NCBI RefSeq assembly: GCF_964340395.1
Contig: NC_135561.1
Span: 1,472,501 to 1,512,500 of the forward strand
DNA length: 40,000 nt
Reading direction: 5' to 3'
From: Glandiceps talaboti
Taxonomy: Eukaryota > Hemichordata > Enteropneusta > Spengelidae
Shown: piece by piece, positions 11,900-40,000 of the stretch
Layout: every line of letters starts with the position of its first letter
How positions within the stretch are numbered: position 1 is the stretch's first letter
The notes under the pieces: model-generated
Seen by the model: only the letters and a program-made list of their open reading frames with translations
The model's database searches: none
What the model was told of the DNA's origin: nothing
Made by a program: the position numbers and the translations under genes

Positions 11900-12767
11900 A
11901 GACAGTATTTTGTGACTCAAATGTCAATCTTCATCTTACACGGACTAAGTGTCAAGTGTCACCTGATTTATAGTTGAAAATGGAAGTAGGAGTTTTTTTT
12001 CTATATTTTCTGTATAATTGAGATTTGTATACAATGTATTTTGTTCAGCTCCTTTTTATAGTGACTGTGCTTGTAACTGTAACAAAAAGTGAAATGCAAC
12101 TTTCAAGTACTACTATGGCAACCGAACTTTCGGCTTACAATTATTAGATAGAGACACACTGAAATTATTATTATGCAATGTAGTTGATTACACAAGTGGA
12201 TGATAGCGGTGTCTCAGTTGTGCGGATATAATCACCATGTGATCAAGATAGTGTAAACACTGGAAGGCCCCCCAAAAAATACACTGCAAGATCACTTTTC
12301 TTCTAAGTTATCAGAAATGCTACCCTACTGTGGACATGATAATACTATCAATATCTTGCAACAATAGTTTTAGTTTGTGTCTATCTTGATTTGCTGAAAA
12401 TTCGGGTTCTGCCATCGTATGTTCATAGTGAACTTAAATCATAGTAAAACAGTTATTCTGGTGACTAGTTTGATACTACAAATCGTTAACTTGTTGAAAA
12501 CAAACTGCTCATATTACGCAACACCTCACCGGCAATCTATACAAAGGTTCGACCACTTTGTTACATTTTTCGAAGAGAATCCCGAGGAAAACTGCACAAG
12601 AAATGACAATACCATTGACATAGCATGTTAGTCGTAGAGAGTAATAGTCTTTCATATGGTGCTGGCAACCTATTTGATTGTTATTAAAATATTCGTTGTT
12701 TAAGTGAAGTTTTTTTGATGGTTATGCTTTGCATCAATAGAACATTTTCATCATTATATACATAGAG

Positions 12768-12865
12768 AGAGACAGAGAGAAAGAAAGAAAGAGTCAGACA
12801 TACAGAGACAGAGACAGACAGACAGATACACACACACATACATAGACAGACAGACATTGGCAGAC
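12768..12865. repeat. GAGA/CAGA-rich simple sequence
   Basis: Irregular GA, AAAG and CAGA repeats cover about 100 bp, interrupted by a short CA run. Confidence 0.85.
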
Positions 12866-13408
12866 AGATGACTAAAACACAATCACCCGGATCCTTACGG
12901 AAAATACAAATAACACATTCAACAATTTTGTAGTTTTGCTGACACCCAACATTTCAAGTGGTGTTTTCAAAAAAACCCTCCCCACCCCACACACTCCATT
13001 AGCCCAGAACCCCCAGCAAGTCAGCGTTGACCTGTACTTACAGCATGTATAGGCACACAATTCAACAAAGACGAAACGATTTTTTTTCTAATGACATCTT
13101 ATTTTATTTTGACCAGGGTCTGTTTTAAGCTTTTCCAGTTTGTGAAAATTTCACAATTAAAACAAACCTATACTAGTATGTTAACTCCTTGCATGCCGTC
13201 AATTAACTTTCTATAGTACACTGTCTACTAAACATACAAGGCATAAGTAGTAGAAATATAACAAAACGATAAAGTACTACTATAAAATTAGTGAATATAT
13301 ATAGCTTTCCTATATGACATGAAAATTAATGTCTCAGCAATTGATATTTCCATGTTTGACTGCCAAGGTTAAATTTGTTAACACTAAGAACTACTATATA
13401 GTATATCA

Positions 13409-14440
13409 ATTCATATTTCATTGCATGGTTAGATATAATTTTTAATAATTAATATTTCATTTCGTGATTAGGTATAATTTTTATTAATTCATATTTCATT
13501 GCATGATTAGATATAATTTTTAATAATTCATATTTCATTTCATGATTAGAATTATTTTTTATTAATTCATATTCCATTATTTTATTAATTCATATTTCAT
13601 TTCATGATTAGGTATACTTTTTAATAATTCATATTTCATTGAATGATTAAGTATAAATTGCATTAATTCATATTTCATTGATTAAGTTTAATCTTTATTT
13701 ATTCATATTTCATTGAATGATTAGGTATAATTTTTATTTATTCATATTTCATTGAATGATTAGGTATAATTTTTATTTATTCATATTTCATTGAATGATT
13801 AGGTATAATTTATAATAATTCATATTTCATTGAATTATTAGGTATAATCTTTATTTATTCATATTTCATTGCATGATTAGGTATAATCTTTATTTATTCA
13901 TATTTCATTGAATGATTAGGTATAATTTTTATTTATTCATATTTCATTGAATGATTAGGTATAATCTTTATTTATTCATATTTCATTGCATGATTAGGTA
14001 TAATTTTAAATAATTCATATTTCATTGCATGATTAGATATACTTTTTATTAATTCATATTTCATTTCATGACTAGGTATAATTTTTATTAATTCATATTC
14101 CATTATTTTATTAATTCATATTTCATTTCATGATTAGGTATACGTTTTAATAATTCATATTTCATTGAATGATTAAGTATAAATTGCATTAATTCATATT
14201 TCATTGATTAAGTATAATCTTTATTTATTCATATTTCATTGAATGATTAGGTATAATTTTTATTTATTCATATTTCATTGCATGATTAGATATACTTTTT
14301 ATTAATTCATATTTCATTTCATGACTAGGTATAATTTTTATTAATTCATATTTCATTTCATGACTAGGTATAATTTTTATTAATTCATATTCCATTATTT
14401 TATTAATTCATATTTCATTGCATGATTAGGTATACTTTTT
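13409..14440. repeat. 39-bp AT-rich satellite, about 26 copies
   Basis: A unit of about 39 bp (ttcatatttcattgaatgat followed by taggtataatttttattta) repeats with point changes and some deleted copies. The minus strand of most units contains AATAAA, often doubled as AATAAATAAA. The array starts about 20 bp beyond the stop codon of the minus-strand lectin gene, so the gene's 3' end must run into it. Confidence 0.93.
14399..14404 (-). terminator. Nearest poly(A) signal (AATAAA) for the F-type lectin gene
   Basis: AATAAA on the minus strand (plus-strand tttatt) lies about 55 nt past the TAA at 14459-14461, inside the first unit of the 39-bp satellite. Many further hexamers follow in later units. 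Confidence 0.45.
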
Positions 14441-14458
14441 ATATATGAAATACTAAGA

Positions 14459-33124
<18,666 letters not shown>

Positions 33125-33858
33125 TTCGTCACAACCTACGATATCATAAAACAATTATTTAAGTATCTCATAACGTCTTATTGCAAGTAGCTAGCAGTGC
33201 CTGTTAATTTACTGTGATCTCTATTTACCGCAACTGACTTGTATATATTGTTGATGTTGTGTGTAATTAACCATATGGGTGGCATGTTACCTATTGTTGT
33301 TGAGAATCTGTAACATGACAGGAGGTACCGTCTTCATTCCCCGCATTTGACATTTTATGTTAGTTTATGAAAATGCATGAAGCTACATCAAATCAAAAGT
33401 GATTCTGTCTTGTCCTTACAGGAATGCAATTTATGTCTGGTTTCCAATATTTTCATTCGCCCATGGTCTCTATTAAAGGAATTACTACTTTAAGCTATGA
33501 TTAACTAATCTCAAGTTAATGATGTCAAAGTGACGTCTTTCTGAAACAATTCTCTGTGCTGCTGACGTCATGTTCTTTCTGTCAGTATGACGACAATTTT
33601 TGTGTTTCTTATAACTCAGGTGACCCCGGAATTGTTATTTCAAAGGAGATTTTACAACCAATCGATAACTATTCAAAACTGTCACTTCCATTAAACATAT
33701 ACACAACGACTGATGAGTTAACAAATCTTTTCCTTTCGACCAGTTAACCAACATATCAATTATTAATAGATTAAACTAAAAGTATTCTCGTATAGAATAC
33801 TTGTTTATAGTCATGTTTAGTCTGATATTGGAGAGATGATCAAACCAAGTGAATGCAG
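33125..33858. promoter_or_regulatory. Putative upstream/promoter region of the lectin gene
   Basis: This interval precedes the lectin start codon and lies before a possible divergent plus-strand gene. No clear TATA box or initiator stands out. TGACGTC-type (CRE-like) words occur near 33531 and 33563. Assignment rests on position only. Confidence 0.25.
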
Positions 33859-34586
33859 TGTATGTTATTATCAAAATAACCCCAGAACTAATCCCGGATA
33901 ATTCGTGTACAAACATAATTCTTACAAATAACCCCGAACATTATAAGGTAACATGGTATGTGACTATGACCTCAAAATGTACTTTGCCAATGAACAGGTG
34001 CAAAAGTAAAAAAAAACACCCAAGTTTGCGGAGTGTTAGTTAGTGTGGTAACCTTGAAAAACCGGGTATGATGTGGACACCCATATCTCTATCATGCAAG
34101 AATCACGTTGATCTCAGCTCACAAAAAAAATACACATTTCTTTTCAACTCTCCAAATTATAAAATACTCAATTCAAACGTTTGACTACTGTCTAAGTGAC
34201 CAATAGTCAAAATCCCTACGATCCAGTTTGTATCTGTTTCTTCTTGATTTGAAATGAGAAAGTGTGACCGAAATTTAAGTGAACAAATCAACTGCAAAAG
34301 TTTAATACTTTTACTTAGAGTATACTTAGAGTCATTACGATTCGTCTGTTGAGCTTTACTCACCGTTTTCCCCAGTTCAACTTGCGAAGTGGAGAATGGT
34401 TATCACACTTTAAACGTGGAGGACGAAGACGTAGGATTCCACTTCCCTCGTAAGAAATGCAACGTTACTGTGTTTGTTCTGTTCATTTACCAGCCTCGCA
34501 CTTCGATAAACGTGTATACTGACAAATGTGCAACTCAGTTCAACGATATAAACAGCTGTGTGAACTTAAAGTGGTCAGGCCAATAA
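33859..34586 (+). CDS. Candidate tail of a small cysteine-rich secreted protein (two exons)
   Basis: Two plus-strand segments join in phase. 33859-33955 follows an atgcag acceptor and ends at TG|GTATGT (phase 2). 34376-34586 follows the strong acceptor ttttccccag (phase 2) and ends with TAA overlapping an AATAAA at 34582-34587. The joined ~101-residue peptide has six Cys (NSC, VTC, STC, KKC, DKC, NSC) and alternating strands, like a disulfide-stabilised extracellular domain. I recognise no family. A possible upstream exon (open from 33523, donor G|GTGACC at 33618, phase 1) would also fit. The first acceptor lacks a pyrimidine tract and there is no ATG, so the model is tentative. Confidence 0.3.
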
Positions 34587-35540
34587 AACGGATGTCTGCA
34601 CATTGTAGATATCATAGCACTCATTGTTTCACATACACTGACATTTTCATATAGATATAAATCTCCTGACTAAACGTCAGAGTATATATGTTGAGGACAG
34701 ATTGTGTTGTTTATTTCCTCGAAATCATCAATTATCGGAACTGTCATGAAGAGTTCCACCGGAAACGTTGGATCTTGTTTCAATTTTGAGAACCAAAATA
34801 GTCTGGGGCTAAAACCTTTAGTCGTTAAGTGACATTAAAGTGGCCACGTGAATAAGAAAGGGGTTTTATTATGCGATCTTTAATGAGTGAAACAACTTCA
34901 CAACAATACTATTTGTTTTTCAACTTACTCAACAACTTGGATCAAGTCCTTGTTTGTAGTTTATAGATTACCAAAAGTCCAAAAAATCACTATGTCACAT
35001 ACGAAAAGTCATATTTGACCTTGTCTTTCCACCGGGGTAAATCTTTGGCAAAGGATGTGTAAATGTGGGTAGTATGAGACAAAGTTCCACCTTTGACTTA
35101 ATTTACCCCGGTGATCTCTCCCCTGGGGATTGTAGACAGTCAGACAGGGATGGTGGTTAGGTGGGTCACAGGTAGGTTGAAGGTTGGGTAAAGGTGGGTA
35201 AATTTGACTTTTCGTATAGTGGCGCAGTCCGCATTGCACCTGTCGCTTTTCCATATATTGAAATGTTACGATGTTGTCAAATGTTTGTTTAATTGCTTTT
35301 ACTTGTGTTCACTTGTGTTAACAAGTGATACTTTAAGTTTACCCAATTTTCTTTTACAAATCACTGTAGCACAATAACACACTTTCTACACACTTAAAAA
35401 GAGAAGAATTTTTACAATATCCTATATTATGAACACTGGCTTTGATATATGTAACGTAGTTTTCATGAAGCCGAAAACATTGTAAAATTATATTATTACT
35501 CAAGAAATGAAAAAATAAGTACCAATCATTCATCCATGTA
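34587..35540. other. Intergenic stretch with one MITE-like element
   Basis: This interval is AT-rich with no convincing exon. It contains the inverted-repeat element at 34999-35217. The 81-codon minus frame at 35009-35254 lies within that element. Confidence 0.6.
34999..35217. mobile_element. 219-bp MITE-like element with nested inverted repeats
   Basis: Outer inverted ends atacgaaaagtcatattt (34999-35016) and aaatttgacttttcgtat (35200-35217) differ at one position. An inner perfect pair (accggggtaaat near 35032 and atttaccccggt near 35101) lies between them. The nested symmetric architecture suggests a non-autonomous DNA transposon or foldback element. Confidence 0.5.
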
Positions 35541-38215
35541 GTGATTGTGGTGGTGGTAATTGTGGTAGTGATTGTGGTGGTGGTAACTGTGGTAGTGATT
35601 GTGGTGGTAATTGTGGTAGTGATTGTGGTGGTGGTAATTGTGGTAGTGATTGTGGTGGTGGTAATTGTTGTAGTTATTGTGGTGGTGGTAATTGTGGTGG
35701 GGATTGTGGTGGTGGTAATTGTGGTGGGGATTGTGGTGGTGGTAATTGTGGTAGTGACTGTGGTGGTGGTAATTGTGGTAGTGCTTGTGGTGGTGGTAAC
35801 TGTGGTAGTGATTGTGGTGGTGGTAACTGGTAGTGATTGTGGTGGTGGTAATTGTGGTAGTGATTGTGGTGGTGGTGATTGTTGTAGTGATTGTGATGGT
35901 GGTAATTGTGGTGGGGATTGTGGTGGTGGTAATTGTGGTGGTGATAATTGTGGTAGTGATTGTGGTGGTGGTAATTGTGGTAGTGTTTGTGGTGGTGGTA
36001 ATTGTGGTAGTGATGGTGGTGGTGGTAATTGTTATAGTGATTGTGGTGGTGGTAATTGTGGTGGGGATGGTGGTGGTGGTAATTGTGGTAGTGATTGTGG
36101 TGGTGGTAATTGTAGTAGTGATTGTGGTGGTTATAATTGTGGCAGTGATTGCGGTGGTCGTAATTGTGGTAGTGATTGTGGTGGTGGTAATAGTGGTGGT
36201 GATTGTGGTGGTGGTAATTGTGGTGGTGGTAACTGTGGTAGTGATTATGGTGGTGGTAATTGTGATTGTGGTGGTGGTAATTGTGGTGGTGGTAATTGTG
36301 GTGGGGATTGTGGCGGTAATTGTGGTGGGGATTGTGGTGGTGGTAATTGTGGTAGTGATTGTGGTGGTGGTAATTGTGGTGGTGGTAATTGTGGTAGTGA
36401 TTGTGGTGGTGGTGGTAATTGTGTAGGGGATTGTGGTGGTGGTAATTGTGGAAGTTATTGTGGTGGTGGTAATTGTGGTAGTGATTGTGGTGGTGGTAAT
36501 TGTGATGGGGTTCGTGGTGGTGGGGATTGTGGTGGTAGTGATTGTGGTGGTAATTGTGGTGGTGGAGATTGACGTGGTAGTTATTGTGGCCGTGATTGTG
36601 GTGGTGGTGTTTGTGGTGGTAGTTGTGATGGTGATTGTCATGGCAGTGATTGTGGTAGTGATTGTGGTCGTGGTGGTGTTTGTGGTGGTAATTGTGATAA
36701 AGGTGGTTGTGATGGTGATCATAGTATAGTGACTGGTGATGGTGATTATGGTGATAGTGATTGTGGGGATGATGGTGGTGGTAGTGGTGGTGATTATGGT
36801 GGTGGTAATTGTGTTGGCGGTGCTTGTGGTGGTAGAGATTGTGGTGGTAATTGTGATGGTGATGAATACGGTGGTAGTGATTGTGGTGGTGGTAATTGTG
36901 GTGAAGGTGATTATGGTGGTAGTGATTGTGGTGGTGGTTGTGATCATGGTGGTAGTGATTGTGGTGGTAATTGTGGTGGTAATTGTGGTGGTGGTAATTG
37001 TGGCGGTGATTGTGGTGATGGTGATTGTGGTGGGCATTGTGGTGGTAGTGATTGTTGTGGTAATTGTGATGGTGATTGTCATGGCAGTGATTGTGGTAGT
37101 GATTGTGGTGGTGTTTGTGGTGGTAATTGTGATAATGGTGGTTGTGATGGTGATCATAGTATAGTGACTGGTGGTGGTGATTATGGTGATAGTGATTGTG
37201 GGGATGATGGTTGTGGTGGTGGTGGTAGTGGTAGTGGTGGTAATTGTGGTAGTGATTGTGGTAGTGATTGTGGTGATGGTGGTGATGGGGTGGTGGTGAT
37301 TATGGTGGTAGTGATTGTTGTGGTGGTAATTGTGGTAGTGATTTTTGTGGTGGTAATTGTGGTGGTAATTGTGGTAGTGATTGTGGTGGTGGTGATTATG
37401 GTGGTAGTGATTGTGATGGTGGTGATTGTGATGGTAATTGTGGTAGTGATTGTTGTGGTGGTGATTATGGTGGTAGTGATTGTGATAGAGGTGATTATGG
37501 TGGTAGTTTTTTTGGTGGTGGTTGTGATCATGGTGGTAGTGATTGTTGTAGTAATTGTGGTGGTTGAGATTGTGGTAGTAGTGATCATGGTGTTAGTGTT
37601 GTGAATTTGATTGTGGTGGTGGTAATTATGGTGGTGATTGTGGTCGTAGTGATTTTGGTGGTAGTGTTGTGATGTTGATTGTGGTGGTAATTGTGGTGGT
37701 GGTGATTGTGGTGGTAGTAGTAGTTGTGGTGGTGATTTTGGTGGTAGTGATTGTAATATTGATTGGTGGGGGTATCTGGTAGTAATTATGATGGAGATTG
37801 TGGTCGAAGTGATTGTGGTAGTGATTATGGTGGTAGTGATTGTTGTGGTGGAGATTGTGGTGGTGGTGTTTGTGGCGATAATTATGGTGGTGGTGGTGAT
37901 TATTGTGGTGGTGATTATGGTGGTGGAGATTGTGGTGGTAATTGTGGTTGTGTGGTGGTGATAGTGATTGTGGTGGTGATTGTGGTGGTGGAAATTGTGG
38001 TGGTAATTGTGGCAGTGATTGTGGTGGTGGTGACTGTGGTAGTAATGATGGTGATTATGGTGGTAGTGATTTTGGTGGTAATGATTGTGCTTCGGGTGTT
38101 TGTGGTAGTGATTGTGGTGCTAGTGATTGTGGTGGTGGTGTTTGATGCGGTAATTATGGTGATGGTGGTGATTATGTTGGTAGTGATTGTGGTGGTTGTG
38201 AAGTGGCAGAGAATG
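35540..38215. repeat. 2.7-kb GTN-rich (GTGGTGGTAATTGTGGTAGTGATT) array
   Basis: The plus strand is almost devoid of C and built from GGT, GAT, AAT, AGT and TGT triplets, with a loose 27-bp period. Because nearly every triplet is of this type, all frames stay open: 543 codons of Thr/Ile on the minus strand and Gly/Cys/Asn or Val frames on the plus strand. About 435-bp higher-order duplication is visible (a catagtatagtgactgg landmark at 36720 recurs at 37155). I treat it as non-coding satellite. Confidence 0.9.
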
Positions 38216-38221
38216 ATGAAT

Positions 38222-38345
38222 AGGAGGAGGAAGAAGATGAGGAGGAGGAGGATGAGAGGTTGGCGAGAGGGAGGGAGAGGTTGGAGGGAGGGAGAGGTTG
38301 GAGGGGGAGGGAGAGATAGGAGAAGAGAAAATGGAGAGGAGGTGA
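38222..38345. repeat. Polypurine (GA-rich) tract
   Basis: About 120 bp is almost pure purine on the plus strand (aggaggaggaagaagatgag, then GAGAGG units). It is joined to the end of the GTN array and of the type that can form triplex DNA. Confidence 0.85.
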
Positions 38346-39020
38346 TGATCATGATGTGAAAAACGCACTGTTTTGTGTGAAAGTGTTTGAACTTTGAAGG
38401 CATGTGTATACAATGATGACTGATATCACGAACAGTAAATACAATATGAACATATTCTACAATATGTATGCATAACATACTCGCACCGCATCTATTTATA
38501 TATGTGAAGAAAAAAAACATTTCGCACTTCTCCAATCATGATTTATTAAAATGAAAATGTTTATATACAAGCTACAAAGATAAACACAAACAAGGTTTGT
38601 TAGTTACTCAAACATGCATTCAATAGGTCAGGAGTTCAAAGGTTAAAAATATATCAGAGGCATTTAAATTACAGCTTTTCATAAGTATTCATTGTGACTT
38701 ATCACTAGTAAACTTGAACATGATATTTTATAGTTGGTTTTTAACCTACGCAATTATCCTCCCTTGTAATTGATGTCATCGGTCTGTCTGTCTGTCTGTC
38801 TATCTGTCTGTCTGTCTATCTGTCTGTCTGTCTGTCTGTCTATCTGTCTGTCTGCCTGACTGACTGACTGACTGACTGACTGACTGACTGACTGACTATG
38901 TATGTATGTATGTATGTATGTATGTATGTATGTATGTATGTATGTATGTATGTATGTATGTATGTATGTATGTATGTATGTATGTGTGTGTGTATGTATG
39001 TATGTATGTATGTATGTATG

Positions 39021-39051
<31 letters not shown>

Positions 39052-39588
39052 TATTATTTCTACCCTGTCAATAGTCTTCTTTTCAAAAGCGCTATCAGCG
39101 GATATATAAATAGACAATCTTTCTTATTTAAGAGGTTCAGATAAAGGTAATATGGGGCACCATAATTGATATAAATGATGTACATTGTAAATTGAAGTTG
39201 ATTAAGTTAATACTAAAATCTTACCATCCAATATCAGAAACAGTAACTACATTGCTTCGGAATATGTAAATATCTGTTATTTATAAAAATGTGTGGCCAT
39301 TGTACCACCTGAAACATAATCGACCTTGTCTACATATGACGACGTCATATCTCCTGTCCAAACTATAGAGTAGCCATAGTTTGGATGGAGACAATGCTAT
39401 TAGATCCATAATATTATTTCTCTCAGTACAGGATATGGGCAGAAAATACATTCCCTATCTCACAAGACCGTCTGCCACTTCAATATCCGCTTCCCGCGGG
39501 ATTTGCCAATACTTCAACTTGAATCCATATTTCACGTGCAGATACATTGTAATTGCCGCCATCTAGAGGAGTCACACTCAAAGCTAAT
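38346..39588. other. 3' flank of the receptor gene with microsatellite
   Basis: No exon is visible. It contains CTGT, TGAC and TATG arrays at 38782-39048. The part next to 39589 is probably the 3' untranslated region of the Cys-loop receptor gene on the minus strand. Confidence 0.6.
38782..39048. repeat. (CTGT)n, (TGAC)n and (TATG)n compound microsatellite
   Basis: Three different tetranucleotide motifs follow one another directly: CTGT/CTAT (38782-38850), TGAC (38855-38896) and TATG (38897-39048). Confidence 0.94.
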
Positions 39589-39813
39589 CTATGATAGCCA
39601 TTGTAGATAAGTTGGCCAATAAAATAAGTTGAAAATCAAGAAGGCAACTGGAAACAAAAATCTACTAAAATAGTCAATGTCTTCTGGCTTTGACTGTTCA
39701 AAGTAGCGTTGCACATGTGTATTTATTCCCATAATACTCTTCCTCGGATTCTTCCACTTTGATTGGGTTTCTATGACAACATCTGTTTTAGTTTCCGATT
39801 CTACGTTGTTGGA
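39589..39813 (-). CDS. Cys-loop (glycine/GABA-A-like) receptor subunit, terminal exon with TM4
   Basis: After the strong acceptor cttcttttag the minus strand gives 74 codons in phase 0 and a TAG stop (39589-39591). The first ~45 residues are charged, the end of the variable TM3-TM4 cytoplasmic loop. Then comes IDYFSRFLFPVAFLIFNLFYW, the fourth transmembrane helix. The S-R-x-x-F-P-x-A-F-L-I-F-N-x-F-Y-W pattern is the signature TM4 of anion-selective ligand-gated channels such as glycine and GABA-A receptors. A short tail (PTYLQWLS) ends outside. The ligand-binding domain, Cys-loop and TM1-TM3 must lie in exons to the right of the window. Ligand cannot be told from TM4. Confidence 0.88.
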   Translation of the reverse strand, partial: SNNVESETKTDVVIETQSKWKNPRKSIMGINTHVQRYFEQSKPEDIDYFSRFLFPVAFLIFNLFYWPTYLQWLS

Positions 39814-40000
39814 CTAAAAGAAGAGACACATATTTAGATGAGGCATAAGTATCAATAACTTGATGTATTGATGCCATGATTTGATTTTCAAGTTACCTAA
39901 CATACCAGTTCTAATGCCATGTATATTAGTTTACTTTAAGTTCTTTTTTTGTTTATTTGTTTTTATTTGCGGGTTCTCTGAAACTTTACAAGTCTATATA
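39814..40000 (-). other. Intron of the Cys-loop receptor gene, right edge
   Basis: AT-rich sequence upstream of the terminal exon on the minus strand; presumed intron continuing past the window end. Confidence 0.6.

Larger units (their letters stand above)
10005..13408. other. Intergenic region between the convergent CUB and lectin genes
   Basis: This stretch holds the CUB 3' untranslated region, a TTTG/TTTA microsatellite, a 27-bp minisatellite and a GA/CAGA-rich patch near 12768-12865. Open frames at 10630-10833, 11243-11497 (minus) and 12419-12631 are short and match nothing I recognise. The first includes a 99-nt phase 1-1 segment with splice-like edges (10710-10808). Confidence 0.6.

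Noticed and set aside
11657-11920. Nonapeptide repeat LSNLAKVxC on the minus strand
   Set aside because: It arises from a 27-bp minisatellite whose length is divisible by three; no flanking exon.
12419-12631. 70-codon plus-strand frame with hydrophobic N-terminus and Asn/Glu-rich C-terminus
   Set aside because: No homology I recognise, no clear splice or poly(A) context; length is expected by chance in AT-rich DNA.
35526-37157. 543-codon minus-strand frame of Thr/Ile, and plus-strand Gly/Cys/Asn and Val frames over the same bases
   Set aside because: All registers on both strands are open because the array is built almost only of GTN-type triplets. No splice sites, leader or conserved non-repeat residues.
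39553-39573. Second CTCF-like word (gccgccatctagagg)
   Set aside because: Match to the core is weaker, and it falls in the receptor 3' flank without any supporting structure.
39480-39588. Minus-strand reading with an Ig-like look (SVTPLDGGNYNVSA...WIQVEVLA)
   Set aside because: It lies immediately after the TAG of the Cys-loop receptor exon in another frame. Its apparent acceptor is the stop codon region itself, so it is most simply 3' untranslated sequence.

Overview
This window is eukaryotic nuclear DNA from an animal, most likely a marine invertebrate. The reasons are GT-AG introns, phase-1 exon shuffling, F-type lectin and CUB domains, a Cys-loop receptor exon, AT-rich introns and very dense tetranucleotide microsatellites. 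Repeats resembling the bivalve pearl/Helentron-associated elements hint at a lophotrochozoan, but sequence reading alone does not settle the phylum. All genes here are split, so most genuine exons are short and the longest open frames are artefacts of simple repeats.

Layout: (1) 2420-10004, + strand: the last four exons of a secreted multi-CUB protein. Each exon carries one Thr/Pro-rich linker and one CUB domain, and the 5' end lies left of the window. (2) 10005-14458: intergenic DNA with several minisatellites. It includes a 39-bp array whose minus strand carries repeated AATAAA hexamers next to the stop of the following gene. (3) 33124 down to 14459, - strand: a gene I reassembled by hand from 12 exons. 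Splice phases are consistent throughout and the exons sum to 2436 nt, or 811 residues plus stop. It encodes a short cytoplasmic N-terminus, one signal-anchor helix and five tandem F-type (fucolectin) domains, each split over two exons. Its introns hold a 2.3-kb 26-bp minisatellite, an L2/CR1-like retrotransposon remnant inside a TATG microsatellite, a Helentron-like element with 3' hairpin, and foldback/MITE-like elements. (4) About 33.8-34.6 kb, + strand: a weakly supported small cysteine-rich two-exon gene tail. (5) 35540-38215: a 2.7-kb GTN-rich array followed by a polypurine tract. (6) 39589-39813, - strand: the terminal exon of an anion-selective Cys-loop receptor (glycine/GABA-A-like), whose body lies right of the window.

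The CUB gene and the F-type lectin gene are convergent (tail to tail). Both are built from 1-1 phase extracellular modules, so the locus may be a recognition or adhesion locus. That functional link is inference. Only F-type domain 2 keeps the whole His...Arg-x-Asp...Arg fucose-binding signature; the other four are altered.
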